A stretch of DNA of 64,000 nt from assembly GCF_000445445.1 (NCBI RefSeq), contig NZ_ASXP01000005.1:53-64052 (forward strand), read 5' to 3'. The notes under the pieces are model-generated. The model was not told the origin of the DNA and ran no database searches. It was given only the letters and a program-made list of their open reading frames with translations. The position numbers and the translations under genes are program-made. How positions within the stretch are numbered: the first letter of the stretch is position 1; each line of letters opens with the position of its first letter. The DNA comes from Sporomusa ovata DSM 2662 (GTDB lineage Bacteria; Bacillota; Negativicutes; Sporomusales; Sporomusaceae). Of this stretch, positions 55,401 to 63,444 are shown piece by piece.

Positions 55401-58400
55401 GGTCGGAGTACAGTACTACCATTACCAATGCCCATCAGTTGCAGTTGATGACTATGGATCTTGGTGCCAATTACACCCTCGGCACCAGCATTAACCTGAG
55501 CGAACTGCTTAGTGATGCCAGCATGTGGAATACAGCCACAGGTTTCGTACCTGTCGGCAGTGCGGCCACGCCATTTACTGGCTCTTTTGACGGTAACGGG
55601 TACTCAATGGACGGGCTTACCATCACTAACCCGTCAGTATCGGCAATCGGTTTGTTTGGCTATATCAGCGGCGCGACCATTAGCAACGTCGGTTTGACCA
55701 GTCTAAAAATTACCGGCGGAACGAATAACGCGTATGTCGGCGGCCTAGTCGGCCACAACGCTGGCGGTACCATCACCAATGTCTACACCACCGGCACGGT
55801 AAACGGCAGCACTGACACTGGCGGTCTGGTTGGCTATAATAACGGCAGTGTGGCCGAGTCCTACAGCATGGTTACCGCGAGCGGCGCCGGCAATGTCGGC
55901 GGCCTGGCCGGAACCAATACCGGCACAATTACCAACAGCTATTTTGATGCGGCCGGCGTGGTCAGCGGCGGCACCGCCAGCAAGGCCGGCGGCATCGCCG
56001 GCGCCAACAGCGGCACCATTACCACTTCCTACAGTGCCGGCGCCGTGACCGGCGGTACGGCCGGCGGCCTGGTCGGCGATGGCACCGGCGGCACAGTCAT
56101 CGCCTCAGTGTGGGATACAACCACTACCGGTCAGACCAACGGCGTCGGCAGTGATTCGTCCGCCACCGGTGTTGCTGGCCTAACCACCACTCAGATGTGG
56201 GATAGCGCCAACTATCCCAGCGACTGGGATTTTACCAACATCTGGTCGTTATCCGGAGCGCGACCGCTTCTGCAGTGGGAACTGCAGGGCAGCACCATAA
56301 TCACCAGCCTTAATCAACTACTGTCATTAAACAACAACCTGAGCGGGGTGTACATTCTGGCCACTGATATTGATCTGAGCGGCGTAACGTGGACACCTAT
56401 CGGCGACAGTGCTACCACTTCCTTTACCGGTATCCTGAAAGGCAATGGTTACACCATCAGCGGGCTAACCATCACCGACTCTTCTGCTTCCGCCCTCGGC
56501 CTATTCGGCTATACCAACGGCGCCACTATCAGCAGCCTAAACCTAACCGATGTCAATATTGTGGCCGGCACAGGTAATTTGTACGTCGGCAGTCTGGCAG
56601 GCTACAGCGGTACAGGCACCAGCATCACGGGTTGTTCTAGCTCAGGTACAATAACTGCCAGCGGCGACGGCAGCACGGTCGGCGGCCTGGTAGGCTACAA
56701 TGCCGGCAGTATTGAAAATTCCTCCAACACAGGTATAGTTACCATTACTGGCACAGGCAGCCAAGCCGGCGGCTTGACGGGACTGAACGCAGTCGATGGC
56801 AATATTACAAGTTCTTACAATACCGCTTCAGTAACCAGCGATGCCGACAGCAACTTCATCGGCGGCCTGGTGGGTGAAAATGACGGCAGCATCAGCAGTT
56901 CCAATAATAGCGGCGCGATGAAAACTACAACCGCCGCCACCAATAACAAAGTTGGCGGTCTGATTGGAATAAACAACAGCACGATTACCGATTCCTACAA
57001 TACCGGCACGGTAACCGGCAGCGCCGATAATAGCAATGTCGGCGGTCTGGCCGGCACAAACAATAGTACAATCACCAATTCCTACAATTCCGCCAGAGTA
57101 ACTGCCAGCGGCACGGCCAGCACGGTCGGCGGCCTGGTCGGAGTAAACAGCACCACAGGCACTATCACCGGCTCCTATGATACCAGCTCAGTAACTGCCA
57201 GCGGCGCTACCAGCAATGTCGGCGGCCTGGTGGGGGTAAATGACGGTGCGATCACCAACTCCTACAGTATGATTAAGACCACCGCTGCCGGCACCGGCAG
57301 CAAAGTCGGCGGCCTGGCCGGGATAAACAACGGCACCATCGCCACCTCCTTCAGCGTCGGCGCCACCACCGGCACCGCCAGCACAGTCGGCGGCCTGGTC
57401 GGCGTGAACAACGGCACCATTACCGACGCCGTTTGGTGTACAACAACCTCCGGGCAAACCACCGGGATCGGTTCCGGTTCCGGCACTGCCACCAACGTCC
57501 AGGGCCTGACTTGGGCCAACATGTTACAGAGCAGCAATTTTTCCACCTGGGATACCACTGCCTGGGGAATTACCGACAGTTTCCTCCCCTACCTCAAGTG
57601 GCAGTATGACGGTACGCCATTACAGACCTTTACCGGTACCGTACAAAACGGCACCGGCGAAACGGTTAATGTTGTGTATGAGGATTATGAAGGAACATAT
57701 AAATTAGCTGCACAGGCGCACGAATTCGGCATTGACGGTTTCTATTACGGCGTAAACACGACGACAGCGGTGCCGACCGGCCGGTCAGTGCTGCTGTACG
57801 TAGCAGACGACGCCAACTATAAAGCTAACAGTGTCTACCTCGCCACCGACAGCGGCCTGTCTGGCAGCAAATTGATCAAAGATACCGTAATCCTCGACGG
57901 CGGCGACACAACCCTGAACAGTGGGAGTTTCATTACAAAAAACATCACTAATAAATATACATGGTTGGCTGCTGATGACATTCTCTGTTCATCAGGCACC
58001 CTCAATGGTGTCTCAGGTATAATCATAAACGGCAGCCTCATAGCCAATAATTTTTCACTCGGTTCTAGCACCGAGAGCATAGTCGCCACCGGCTCCATTA
58101 CAATCACTACTCCCGGCGATATTATGTTTAATAACAACTTTGAATCAGACAATTTTCATTCAGGCGCTCTAGGCAATCAGCAACTGGTTGCCCTCGGCGG
58201 CGATATCAGTATAACCGCCGGCGGCAATATCATCCTGCGCCACGGAGCAACCAATACTACCGAACTTACCGCCAGCGGCGACATTACCCTGGTGGCCGGC
58301 ACCGGCTTCCTCAATGACAGCGGCGCCAACGCCATTTCAGCCGGCGGACGCTGGCTGGTATACGCCCCTGATCAGTTCATTTATTCATCCAACACCGCGC

Positions 58401-58747
58401 TGTACTATGACGCCAGAACCTATGACCAACTTTCCCGGATGACCAGCAAGTTGGACAACCCCGGCACTGAGCTGCTCTATGACGCTACAGGCGGGCTGAC
58501 CGGCGATTTCGTCTTATGGAACGGCCAGTCAGCACCGGCGACCGGCAGCGGCTTCATCTTCACTGCATCCAATCCGCTAACCCGGGCATTGACACCAGCC
58601 CAGTACCAACGTAATGCGGCCAATACCGAGGCCCTCATCTCCCATGCCAGGTTCGGCTCGGCAGTTTCACCCACCACCGATCTGAGCATCAACTCAGAAG
58701 CACTGCCGTTCTTGACCATTGTCGGCGAAGGTGTAGCACTCGAATAG
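52448..58747 (+). CDS. Two-partner secretion exoprotein TpsA with GLUG repeats (FHA/HxuA-like)
   Basis: This very large (2099 residues) secreted protein has a long signal peptide (about 1-57, ending SGVSA). The TPS/haemagglutination-activity domain (about 58-300) holds NPNGI at 139-143. Beta-helical sequence continues to about 600. Three GLUG-repeat modules follow at about 617-975, 992-1275 and 1288-1715, with about 22 G-G-L-V-G cores in all. Each module opens with a Y-x-L-x-x-x-I-D/N-L-type ruler and PIG/PVG...F-x-G. The C-terminal 380 residues differ. It should be threaded through TpsB. The role (adhesion or ligand capture) is open. AAGGAGG lies ten bases before the ATG. Confidence 0.92.
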   Translation: MQRKWRRDWERSKPSHLQSSLKKSTPTINPLKILAKSILPSVMAAGILLGSISGVSANPTGGTVTTGSGTISSSGTTTTITQTTDKLGINWQSFSIGSGETVNFIQPGASSIALNRVIGNDASAIYGTLTANGKVFLINPNGILFAPGAKVDVGGLVASTLDLSDSDFQAGKYKFTGRDGTIGTVVNQGTITAANGGYVALLGPQVANEGIIVAQQGTVALGAGQAITLDMDGDGLLNLAVDEAAINASAANHNLIQADGGQVIMAAGAAGDLAGTVVNNSGIIQARSVSNVNGKILLDGGTNGTVVSSGTLDASGKNAGETGGTVKVLGNTVTLADGAKVDVSGAKGGGTALIGGNYQGKGTEQNATTTTVAATATINADAITTGDGGKVVVWANDTTNYSGTISAKGGSASGNGGSAEVSGKQTLLYKGTTNLLAPNGTTGTLLLDPGEYTISTDATSSNVHNATDLANQLTSANITLQTDGTGTGDITVAAPVSWSSGNSLTLQADNDINVNANITNTGSGGVTLKADNDINVNATITTGSGNVVLRSDGDANSNGTVAFGTDGKVASDGAVSIYYNPTSYSDSDTQSTAVRTSKTTTTSNPYQAYVTGNLTAYMLVNTLDDLQNISTNLIGVYALGTDIDASATSSWNDGASFVPIGNGTNFRGIFDGDGHVISGLTINSSSTAGLFGSTQRATIRNVGLENVNISGTYQTGALVGYASTGTIISNCYSTGTITGSGSNIGGLVGFTYGTTSSRTTFTDCYSTVTLNVTAGSNYGHFGGLIGEAGNRTNITNCYSTGNVNITESGTIIGASAGGLAGYLSTNSTITNSYSTGAVTVTGNQVYVGGLSGSSLGTITNSYSTSPVTVTGTNSYIGGLVGYNYSGGLINNSYSTGAVSSSDSSNLVGGFVGYGDGGSSGITDSYWDTETSGISDTTKGVGNITSADGITGMTTADLMDPSKYASSWDFTNTWFMIDGNTRPFLRSEYSTTITNAHQLQLMTMDLGANYTLGTSINLSELLSDASMWNTATGFVPVGSAATPFTGSFDGNGYSMDGLTITNPSVSAIGLFGYISGATISNVGLTSLKITGGTNNAYVGGLVGHNAGGTITNVYTTGTVNGSTDTGGLVGYNNGSVAESYSMVTASGAGNVGGLAGTNTGTITNSYFDAAGVVSGGTASKAGGIAGANSGTITTSYSAGAVTGGTAGGLVGDGTGGTVIASVWDTTTTGQTNGVGSDSSATGVAGLTTTQMWDSANYPSDWDFTNIWSLSGARPLLQWELQGSTIITSLNQLLSLNNNLSGVYILATDIDLSGVTWTPIGDSATTSFTGILKGNGYTISGLTITDSSASALGLFGYTNGATISSLNLTDVNIVAGTGNLYVGSLAGYSGTGTSITGCSSSGTITASGDGSTVGGLVGYNAGSIENSSNTGIVTITGTGSQAGGLTGLNAVDGNITSSYNTASVTSDADSNFIGGLVGENDGSISSSNNSGAMKTTTAATNNKVGGLIGINNSTITDSYNTGTVTGSADNSNVGGLAGTNNSTITNSYNSARVTASGTASTVGGLVGVNSTTGTITGSYDTSSVTASGATSNVGGLVGVNDGAITNSYSMIKTTAAGTGSKVGGLAGINNGTIATSFSVGATTGTASTVGGLVGVNNGTITDAVWCTTTSGQTTGIGSGSGTATNVQGLTWANMLQSSNFSTWDTTAWGITDSFLPYLKWQYDGTPLQTFTGTVQNGTGETVNVVYEDYEGTYKLAAQAHEFGIDGFYYGVNTTTAVPTGRSVLLYVADDANYKANSVYLATDSGLSGSKLIKDTVILDGGDTTLNSGSFITKNITNKYTWLAADDILCSSGTLNGVSGIIINGSLIANNFSLGSSTESIVATGSITITTPGDIMFNNNFESDNFHSGALGNQQLVALGGDISITAGGNIILRHGATNTTELTASGDITLVAGTGFLNDSGANAISAGGRWLVYAPDQFIYSSNTALYYDARTYDQLSRMTSKLDNPGTELLYDATGGLTGDFVLWNGQSAPATGSGFIFTASNPLTRALTPAQYQRNAANTEALISHARFGSAVSPTTDLSINSEALPFLTIVGEGVALE

Positions 58748-58772
58748 GTTTTTAGAGTTGAGTAAGTCTATT

Positions 58773-58844
58773 AACCGCAGAGACGCTGAGATCGCTGAGG
58801 GGTATACGGTACTCCTTACAAAAACCTCTGTGCCCTCTGCGGTT
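58773..58844. repeat. CGCAGAG palindromic repeat, copy 10
   Basis: Starts AACCGCAGAGACGCTGAG and ends CTGTGCCCTCTGCGGTT. It directly follows the tpsA stop. Confidence 0.85.
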
Positions 58845-58862
58845 CAACATTACTACTTTTAT

Positions 58863-58944
58863 TAACCGCAGAGACGCAGAGATCGCTGTGGGGTTTACGG
58901 TACCCCTTGTAAAAAACCTCTGTGCCCTCTGCGTCTCTGTGGTT
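58863..58944. repeat. CGCAGAG palindromic repeat, copy 11
   Basis: Starts AACCGCAGAGACGCAGAG and ends CTCTGCGTCTCTGTGGTT. It shares the centre (ATCGCTG...ACGGTAC) with copy 10, so these two arose by local duplication. Confidence 0.85.
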
Positions 58945-58985
58945 CAATACATATCACTTCAAATTATCCTGAGGGGAGAAAAGCA

Positions 58986-61094
58986 ATGAAAAAAAAGAAG
59001 CTGGCTGTTTTAGCTAGTTGCCTGCTGCTGTATTCCAGTTTTTCGGCAGCGGTGGCGGCGGCCGAAGAAGCCAATACCGAGGGCGACACCGAGGTGCAAG
59101 AGGTGGTGGTAACCGCTGCCGCTTTCAAACAGCTCAACCCGGTTAAGTTTACCGTCATTACCGAGGATGAGATCAAGGCCAAAGGCGCGCAAAATGCGGC
59201 CGATGCCCTGAAAGATGTAACCGGCTTATTTATTACCAGCAGCAACACCAAGGGCAAGGCCATTGCCCAGTTCCGCGGCAGCGACGCTGATAATACCAAG
59301 ATTTTTGTTGACGGCGTGCCGCTCAGCCCGGTCGGCGACGGCAAGGTGGATTTACGCACCATCCCGGCTGACAATATTGAAAAAATCGAAATCATCAAAG
59401 GCGCCGTACCGGTTATTTACGGCACCGACGCTCCTGGCGGAGTCATCTATATCACCACCAAGAAGGCTACCGAAAAAATAGCCAAGTCACTAACCATCAC
59501 CACCGGCAGTAATAATGCGCAAACCTATTTCGCCTCAATTGGCGGTGATACCGGCAAAATCAATTACAACTTTTCGGCCAAGAATGAAAAAACCGACGGC
59601 TATACCGCCCATTCTAAGCTAAACGCCGACTACTATAACGGCAAGGTTACCTGGGATCTTAACCCTAAATCTTCACTCACGCTGTTCGGTTCCTATTCCG
59701 AGCGCGAGGAAGAACAGCCCAACCGCATCGACCCGGCTACCGGCCTGATTGTCTTAAATGTCGGCCGCAGCGGTACCATAACCGGTAAAAACAACTATTG
59801 GTCCAACAGTTATGACTGGAAATACGACCCGATTAAAAACTCGTACATCGGTGCGTTATACAATCAAAAACTCAGCGCCAACAGTGATCTGAGTTTTAAA
59901 GTGTTCCGTTCCAAGGAAAACAGTCATTTGCTCGCTTCTATCGTCAACACAACCGATACGTTACATCTGTGGTGGGACGGCACAGTCGACGGCTACGAAT
60001 TACAAAATACCATTAGAACAAGTAAGGTCAATACTGCCACCTGGGGTTATGCCTACGAAACCAGAAGCTTTACTGAGAAATCAAACAATGGCAGTTCATA
60101 TTATGATTACACTGGCAAAAGCTTTTATCTGCAAAATGTAACCAATCTCGGCAAACTGGCGACAAGCCTCGGCTACCGGCATTACGAAACCAGCGACAAT
60201 GCCGACATCGATACCATAGCCTACAAATCACCGTCCAAACAATACGGCAAAGGGACTGCCAACGATCCGGTGTTCAGCGTTAATTACGCGCTGAGCGATA
60301 AAACCAATATCCATGGTTCTGTCGGCAAAAGTTACCGCTGGCCCAATGCCAAAGAACGCTCCGGCCCCGGCGGCATCTATCCCTACAGCGACACCCAGCA
60401 GTCGGTAACCACGACGGTTGACGGTTATACCACCACAATTTACTATTATCTAATGCCTGATGGTACCCTGACGCAAGGCACGGCCTGCGACTACCTTTTG
60501 CCGGAAACAGCCATTAATCGCGAACTGGGAGTGGGCTACTCAGTGCACGGGTTTAAGTTTGACATCACTTACTTCAACAAAGACATCACCAACATGATCA
60601 AAGGCCAGGGCTTCGGCCAGCAGCATACCCAGTATTACAACATCCCCCATGTTGATATGCATGGTTTTGAGGTGGAACTTAACAAAAAAATTGCCGACCA
60701 TGTCAAAGGCTTCGTGAATTACACCTACACCAATGCGTTTGACACGCTGCTGCAACAGCAAGTACGCGATATCCCGTACCGCAAATTCTCTGTAGGCCTC
60801 AACTACACCGGCCAGAACGGCCTCAATGCCAATCTGGCACTAAACTATATCGGCGGACGCACCAGCGCGTTCAGTAACGGCAACGGCAACGGTAACGGCG
60901 ATTCCCCTACCAGAATGCTTATCCAGAAACTGCCGAGTTACTCTACTGTTGATCTGAGAATCAGCAAAACAATAGATAATCGGGATTATTATATTAAAGT
61001 CAGCAACCTGTTTGATAAGAAGTACTACGCCGGGGCCTATCTGGTTGCCCCTGACAGGTATGTAGAAACAGGTGTAACGATTAAATTTCAGTAA
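58986..61094 (+). CDS. TonB-dependent outer-membrane receptor
   Basis: A 702-residue ligand-gated receptor: signal peptide (about 1-28), a TonB-box-like VQEVVVTAA stretch near 37-45, a plug domain at about 45-165 (VFVDGVPLSPV-type loop, IIKGAVPVIYGTDAPGGVIYI) and a 22-strand-type barrel ending VTIKFQ. The plug resembles siderophore/vitamin-type receptors. The order TpsB, TpsA, receptor mirrors hxuB-hxuA-hxuC, where the TpsA feeds haem to the receptor; a similar relay here is inference. GAGGGGAG precedes the ATG. No tonB or exbBD is in the window. Confidence 0.92.
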   Translation: MKKKKLAVLASCLLLYSSFSAAVAAAEEANTEGDTEVQEVVVTAAAFKQLNPVKFTVITEDEIKAKGAQNAADALKDVTGLFITSSNTKGKAIAQFRGSDADNTKIFVDGVPLSPVGDGKVDLRTIPADNIEKIEIIKGAVPVIYGTDAPGGVIYITTKKATEKIAKSLTITTGSNNAQTYFASIGGDTGKINYNFSAKNEKTDGYTAHSKLNADYYNGKVTWDLNPKSSLTLFGSYSEREEEQPNRIDPATGLIVLNVGRSGTITGKNNYWSNSYDWKYDPIKNSYIGALYNQKLSANSDLSFKVFRSKENSHLLASIVNTTDTLHLWWDGTVDGYELQNTIRTSKVNTATWGYAYETRSFTEKSNNGSSYYDYTGKSFYLQNVTNLGKLATSLGYRHYETSDNADIDTIAYKSPSKQYGKGTANDPVFSVNYALSDKTNIHGSVGKSYRWPNAKERSGPGGIYPYSDTQQSVTTTVDGYTTTIYYYLMPDGTLTQGTACDYLLPETAINRELGVGYSVHGFKFDITYFNKDITNMIKGQGFGQQHTQYYNIPHVDMHGFEVELNKKIADHVKGFVNYTYTNAFDTLLQQQVRDIPYRKFSVGLNYTGQNGLNANLALNYIGGRTSAFSNGNGNGNGDSPTRMLIQKLPSYSTVDLRISKTIDNRDYYIKVSNLFDKKYYAGAYLVAPDRYVETGVTIKFQ

Positions 61095-61102
61095 TGCTAC
61101 TT

Positions 61103-61243
61103 AAAAAATCGCTATCGCGCCCTTGAGGATACGGCTAACCGCAGAGTACACAGAGAGCGCAGAGAGGAATAGATGTATATCGCGATTCCCTCTGCGCACT
61201 CTGCGTCTCTGCGGTTCAAAAAACGTATACTTTCTTTATGTAG
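61103..61243. repeat. CGCAGAG palindromic repeat, copy 12 (long type, inverted)
   Basis: Same orientation as copy 4: GCTATCGCGCCCTTGAGGAT on the left, the core 61138-61216, and GTATACTTTCTTTATG on the right. It follows the receptor gene. Confidence 0.9.
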
Positions 61244-61245
61244 AA

Positions 61246-61296
61246 CAAAGCACCAAGGACGCCAGGAGCGAATCCCTTGGCGTTCTTGGTGCTTTG
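61246..61296. repeat. Second repeat type: CACCAAGGACGCCA inverted repeat
   Basis: CAAAGCACCAAGGACGCCA pairs with TGGCGTTCTTGGTGCTTTG around a 13-base loop, with one mismatch. It is unrelated to the CGCAGAG core but abuts copy 12. Confidence 0.85.
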
Positions 61297-61438
61297 ATGG
61301 TTAATATTTGCGCCTTGAACGGCAAGAAAGAAGGTTATAACTACTATGTCTATATTTAATGAAGCAAAAAAATCAGCGCTTTATCGCTCACCTTGCTTTT
61401 TCTTGGAGTATTTGGGATCATTATGACCCCACCCGGCA

Positions 61439-61555
61439 CAGTTTATGCCGGGATATGTATAACCACAGAGACGCAGAGTACACAGAGGAAATGCATGTCA
61501 AACCCTTCCCTCTGCGTTCTCTGCGTCTCTGTGGTTCAATAAACTTAACTTTCTT
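61439..61555. repeat. CGCAGAG palindromic repeat, copy 13 (short type)
   Basis: The core starts AACCACAGAGACGCAGAG and ends CTCTGCGTCTCTGTGGTT. The flanks CAGTTTATGCCG and TTCAATAAACTTAACTTTC match copy 5. Confidence 0.88.
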
Positions 61556-61567
61556 TCTATATAAAGC

Positions 61568-61607
61568 TAACGCCCCGGCCACACTGGACCGGGGCGTTAT
61601 TTTTAAC
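61568..61607. terminator. Bidirectional terminator
   Basis: TAACGCCCCGG pairs with CCGGGGCGTTA around CCACACTGGA, followed by TTTTT on the plus strand. It lies between the convergent receptor and Ig/FN3 protein genes. Confidence 0.88.
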
Positions 61608-61617
61608 TATGTTCTAC

Positions 61618-62928
61618 TTAGAGAGCACTTGCAGTGGTAATGGATAAGCCTACCGGTTGCGTATTGTCGCTGTTGGTGGGCTGAACGCGGACCCAATAGG
61701 TGTGACCTGAGACAATACCAGAGGTAATGGAATAGGACATCGGCGAGCTATGGGTATTGCTGATCACACTAGCATTTGCTTTGGTCCAGGAACCGATGCT
61801 GGCATATTTGCCGTCAGCGTTAGTGGCGTCGATGTAGTACACGTTAAACCCGGCAGGATCGGGAAGAATCGAGTAATCCTGATCGACAGGCCATGACACG
61901 TTAATTTGAGTGGTGCTGACACGGGTAGCAGTCAGATTGACAGCAGGGTTGCCGGTATTTTCCCAGCCGGCGTAATCAGTCGCTGCTGTGGACAAACTGA
62001 AGGAGGTAATGCCCGTGGTGCCTGTTTTTGCATTTGTGAAAGTGGTATAAGTATGGGAGCTGGTATCAGTGAAGCTCGGCAGGTACAGTGTATAATTGTG
62101 CCCGGCAGTCCGGTTATAGACCGTCTGGCTAGTGCTTTGTTTCGTCATCGGGTAGTAGAAGGTGGTGTTCACGTTGTCGTAGTTATTGGAGATCGCATAA
62201 TGACTCTGAGTTCCCGGTACTGTTGTACTGCTCGAGGTATCCTTAAAGCCAACCCCTGCAGAAGTACTATTCAAGTTAGCTAAATAGGAAGTCAGCGAGC
62301 CGGAAGCAAGCGGCCGGTCAAAAATGAGTATGGCATTGGACTCTACCGGTACGCCTGTGGTGCTGTCAGGGTCTCCCACCACAAAAGTGACAAGCGGGTT
62401 AGCATCAGAGTATGATGTACCCGACACAGGTGTCCTGAAGGTGAATTTCAAGTCTTTGCCTTTCATGTAGTTGCCTACACTAAGAGTGTTTTTATCCTCC
62501 AGAGCACCATGGATAATCACGTCATAAAGCGTGTTGGCACTCAGCGCCGAGGTGGTAATGGTGGCTTTGGTACCTTTGGTGATATAGGGGTCGGTGGTGC
62601 CGCTATACTGTCCGCCTGTGCCACCGGTGAGTACCGACACCGAACTGACCAGATCGGTATCATCATCGTGCTCTACGACATCAAACAGGGCTGCCGTAAT
62701 GGTTTCACCCGGACTGCCTGTCTGTTTGTCAAAGAACACCGCAATATGGGTGCTGTCCACATACTGGTAGCCACTAAAGCTTATTGGCTTGTTGCCGGTA
62801 CCGGATGTGCTGCCGCTATAGTTCAGCGCAAAGGCGCTGGACCCCACTGCCACAGTAAATGCCAGGGCAAGCGCGGCCATGTTGGCTAACTTACTACTTT
62901 TTTTTCCAGCTTTCTTAAACGTAATCAT
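61618..62928 (-). CDS. Secreted Ig-like/FN3 protein (436 aa)
   Basis: A signal peptide (about 1-34, ending GSSAFA) is followed by an Ig-like region resembling Big_5 (about 45-170; KPISFSGYQYVDSTHIAVFFDK), a second beta-rich domain (about 175-310) and a C-terminal fibronectin type III domain (about 340-436; NLTATRVSTTQINVSW...VSGHTYWVRVQPTN). There is no anchor motif or membrane helix. It is probably exported to the cell surface or medium. GGAGG precedes the ATG. The function is unknown. Confidence 0.8.
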   Translation of the reverse strand: MITFKKAGKKSSKLANMAALALAFTVAVGSSAFALNYSGSTSGTGNKPISFSGYQYVDSTHIAVFFDKQTGSPGETITAALFDVVEHDDDTDLVSSVSVLTGGTGGQYSGTTDPYITKGTKATITTSALSANTLYDVIIHGALEDKNTLSVGNYMKGKDLKFTFRTPVSGTSYSDANPLVTFVVGDPDSTTGVPVESNAILIFDRPLASGSLTSYLANLNSTSAGVGFKDTSSSTTVPGTQSHYAISNNYDNVNTTFYYPMTKQSTSQTVYNRTAGHNYTLYLPSFTDTSSHTYTTFTNAKTGTTGITSFSLSTAATDYAGWENTGNPAVNLTATRVSTTQINVSWPVDQDYSILPDPAGFNVYYIDATNADGKYASIGSWTKANASVISNTHSSPMSYSITSGIVSGHTYWVRVQPTNSDNTQPVGLSITTASAL

Positions 62929-62941
62929 TTTGTTTGCCTCC

Positions 62942-63240
62942 TTAATTTTTTTTTGGCGGATTTGACCAAGGTATTGAAACGCTGCATTACTCAGTCATCA
63001 ATCACCCCCATCCCCTTTTAGATTTAAAAAGTCGGAATGTAAAAGATCACCCCGGCTGAGCCGACAATCTTTTCCACACTGGGAGGCTTCGTTTGTGACA
63101 CTAAGGCTTGTCTACATCATATATCCGGGAAAGCCTTGTGCTGCAATTTTTACAACAGCATTAAGTAAAACAATAAAAATAGCAATAAACTACGGCAACA
63201 GGATATAACTGATATTGGCATTTTTTCTATTTGCTGTGTC
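62942..63240 (-). other. Leader of the Ig/FN3 gene, possibly structured
   Basis: About 300 bases with no gene. On the minus strand AAGGCTT...AAGCCTT near 63100-63140 and AAAAGAT...CGGCT...GCCG...ATCTTTT near 63038-63075 can form stems. I cannot assign a riboswitch class. Confidence 0.4.
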
Positions 63241-63295
63241 AATTTGATTATATTTGTTCATATACGTTCTTGTCAATCATGCTCTTAATATGTAA

Positions 63296-63355
63296 TTTGT
63301 TTATATTTGTTTATGTTAGTTTATTTTTGTTTATTTTTGTTTATTCTTGTTAATT
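63296..63355. repeat. Six tandem 10-base T-rich repeats
   Basis: The units read approximately TTTGTTTATA, TTTGTTTATG, TTAGTTTATT, TTTGTTTATT, TTTGTTTATT, CTTGTTAATT. The 10-base period matches the DNA helical repeat, giving in-phase T-tracts between two divergent genes. Confidence 0.85.
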
Positions 63356-63398
63356 TCGCAAATTATGACATTTTTTTCATTATTACTTGGTTTATAAT

Positions 63399-63426
63399 GG
63401 CAACAATAGTTGTTATTGCCATTCAT
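63399..63426. promoter_or_regulatory. Palindrome near the UbiA-type gene promoter
   Basis: AATGGCAA, 12 bases, TTGCCATT. It begins right after a TATAAT (63393-63398), so it covers the likely transcription start and could be an operator. Confidence 0.55.
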
Positions 63427-63444
63427 TATGTAGGGGTGATTGGT

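Noticed and set aside
52444..58719. Many long open frames antisense or out of frame inside tpsA
   Set aside because: They arise from the repetitive Gly/Thr/Ser-rich codons of the 2099-residue gene and lack ribosome sites.
8721..61555. CRISPR array
   Set aside because: The repeated elements are dispersed palindromes of about 75-140 bases with no regular spacers and no cas genes.
61123..61640. Open frames of 78 and 93 codons after the TonB receptor
   Set aside because: Both translate CGCAGAG or CACCAAGG repeats and the terminator region.
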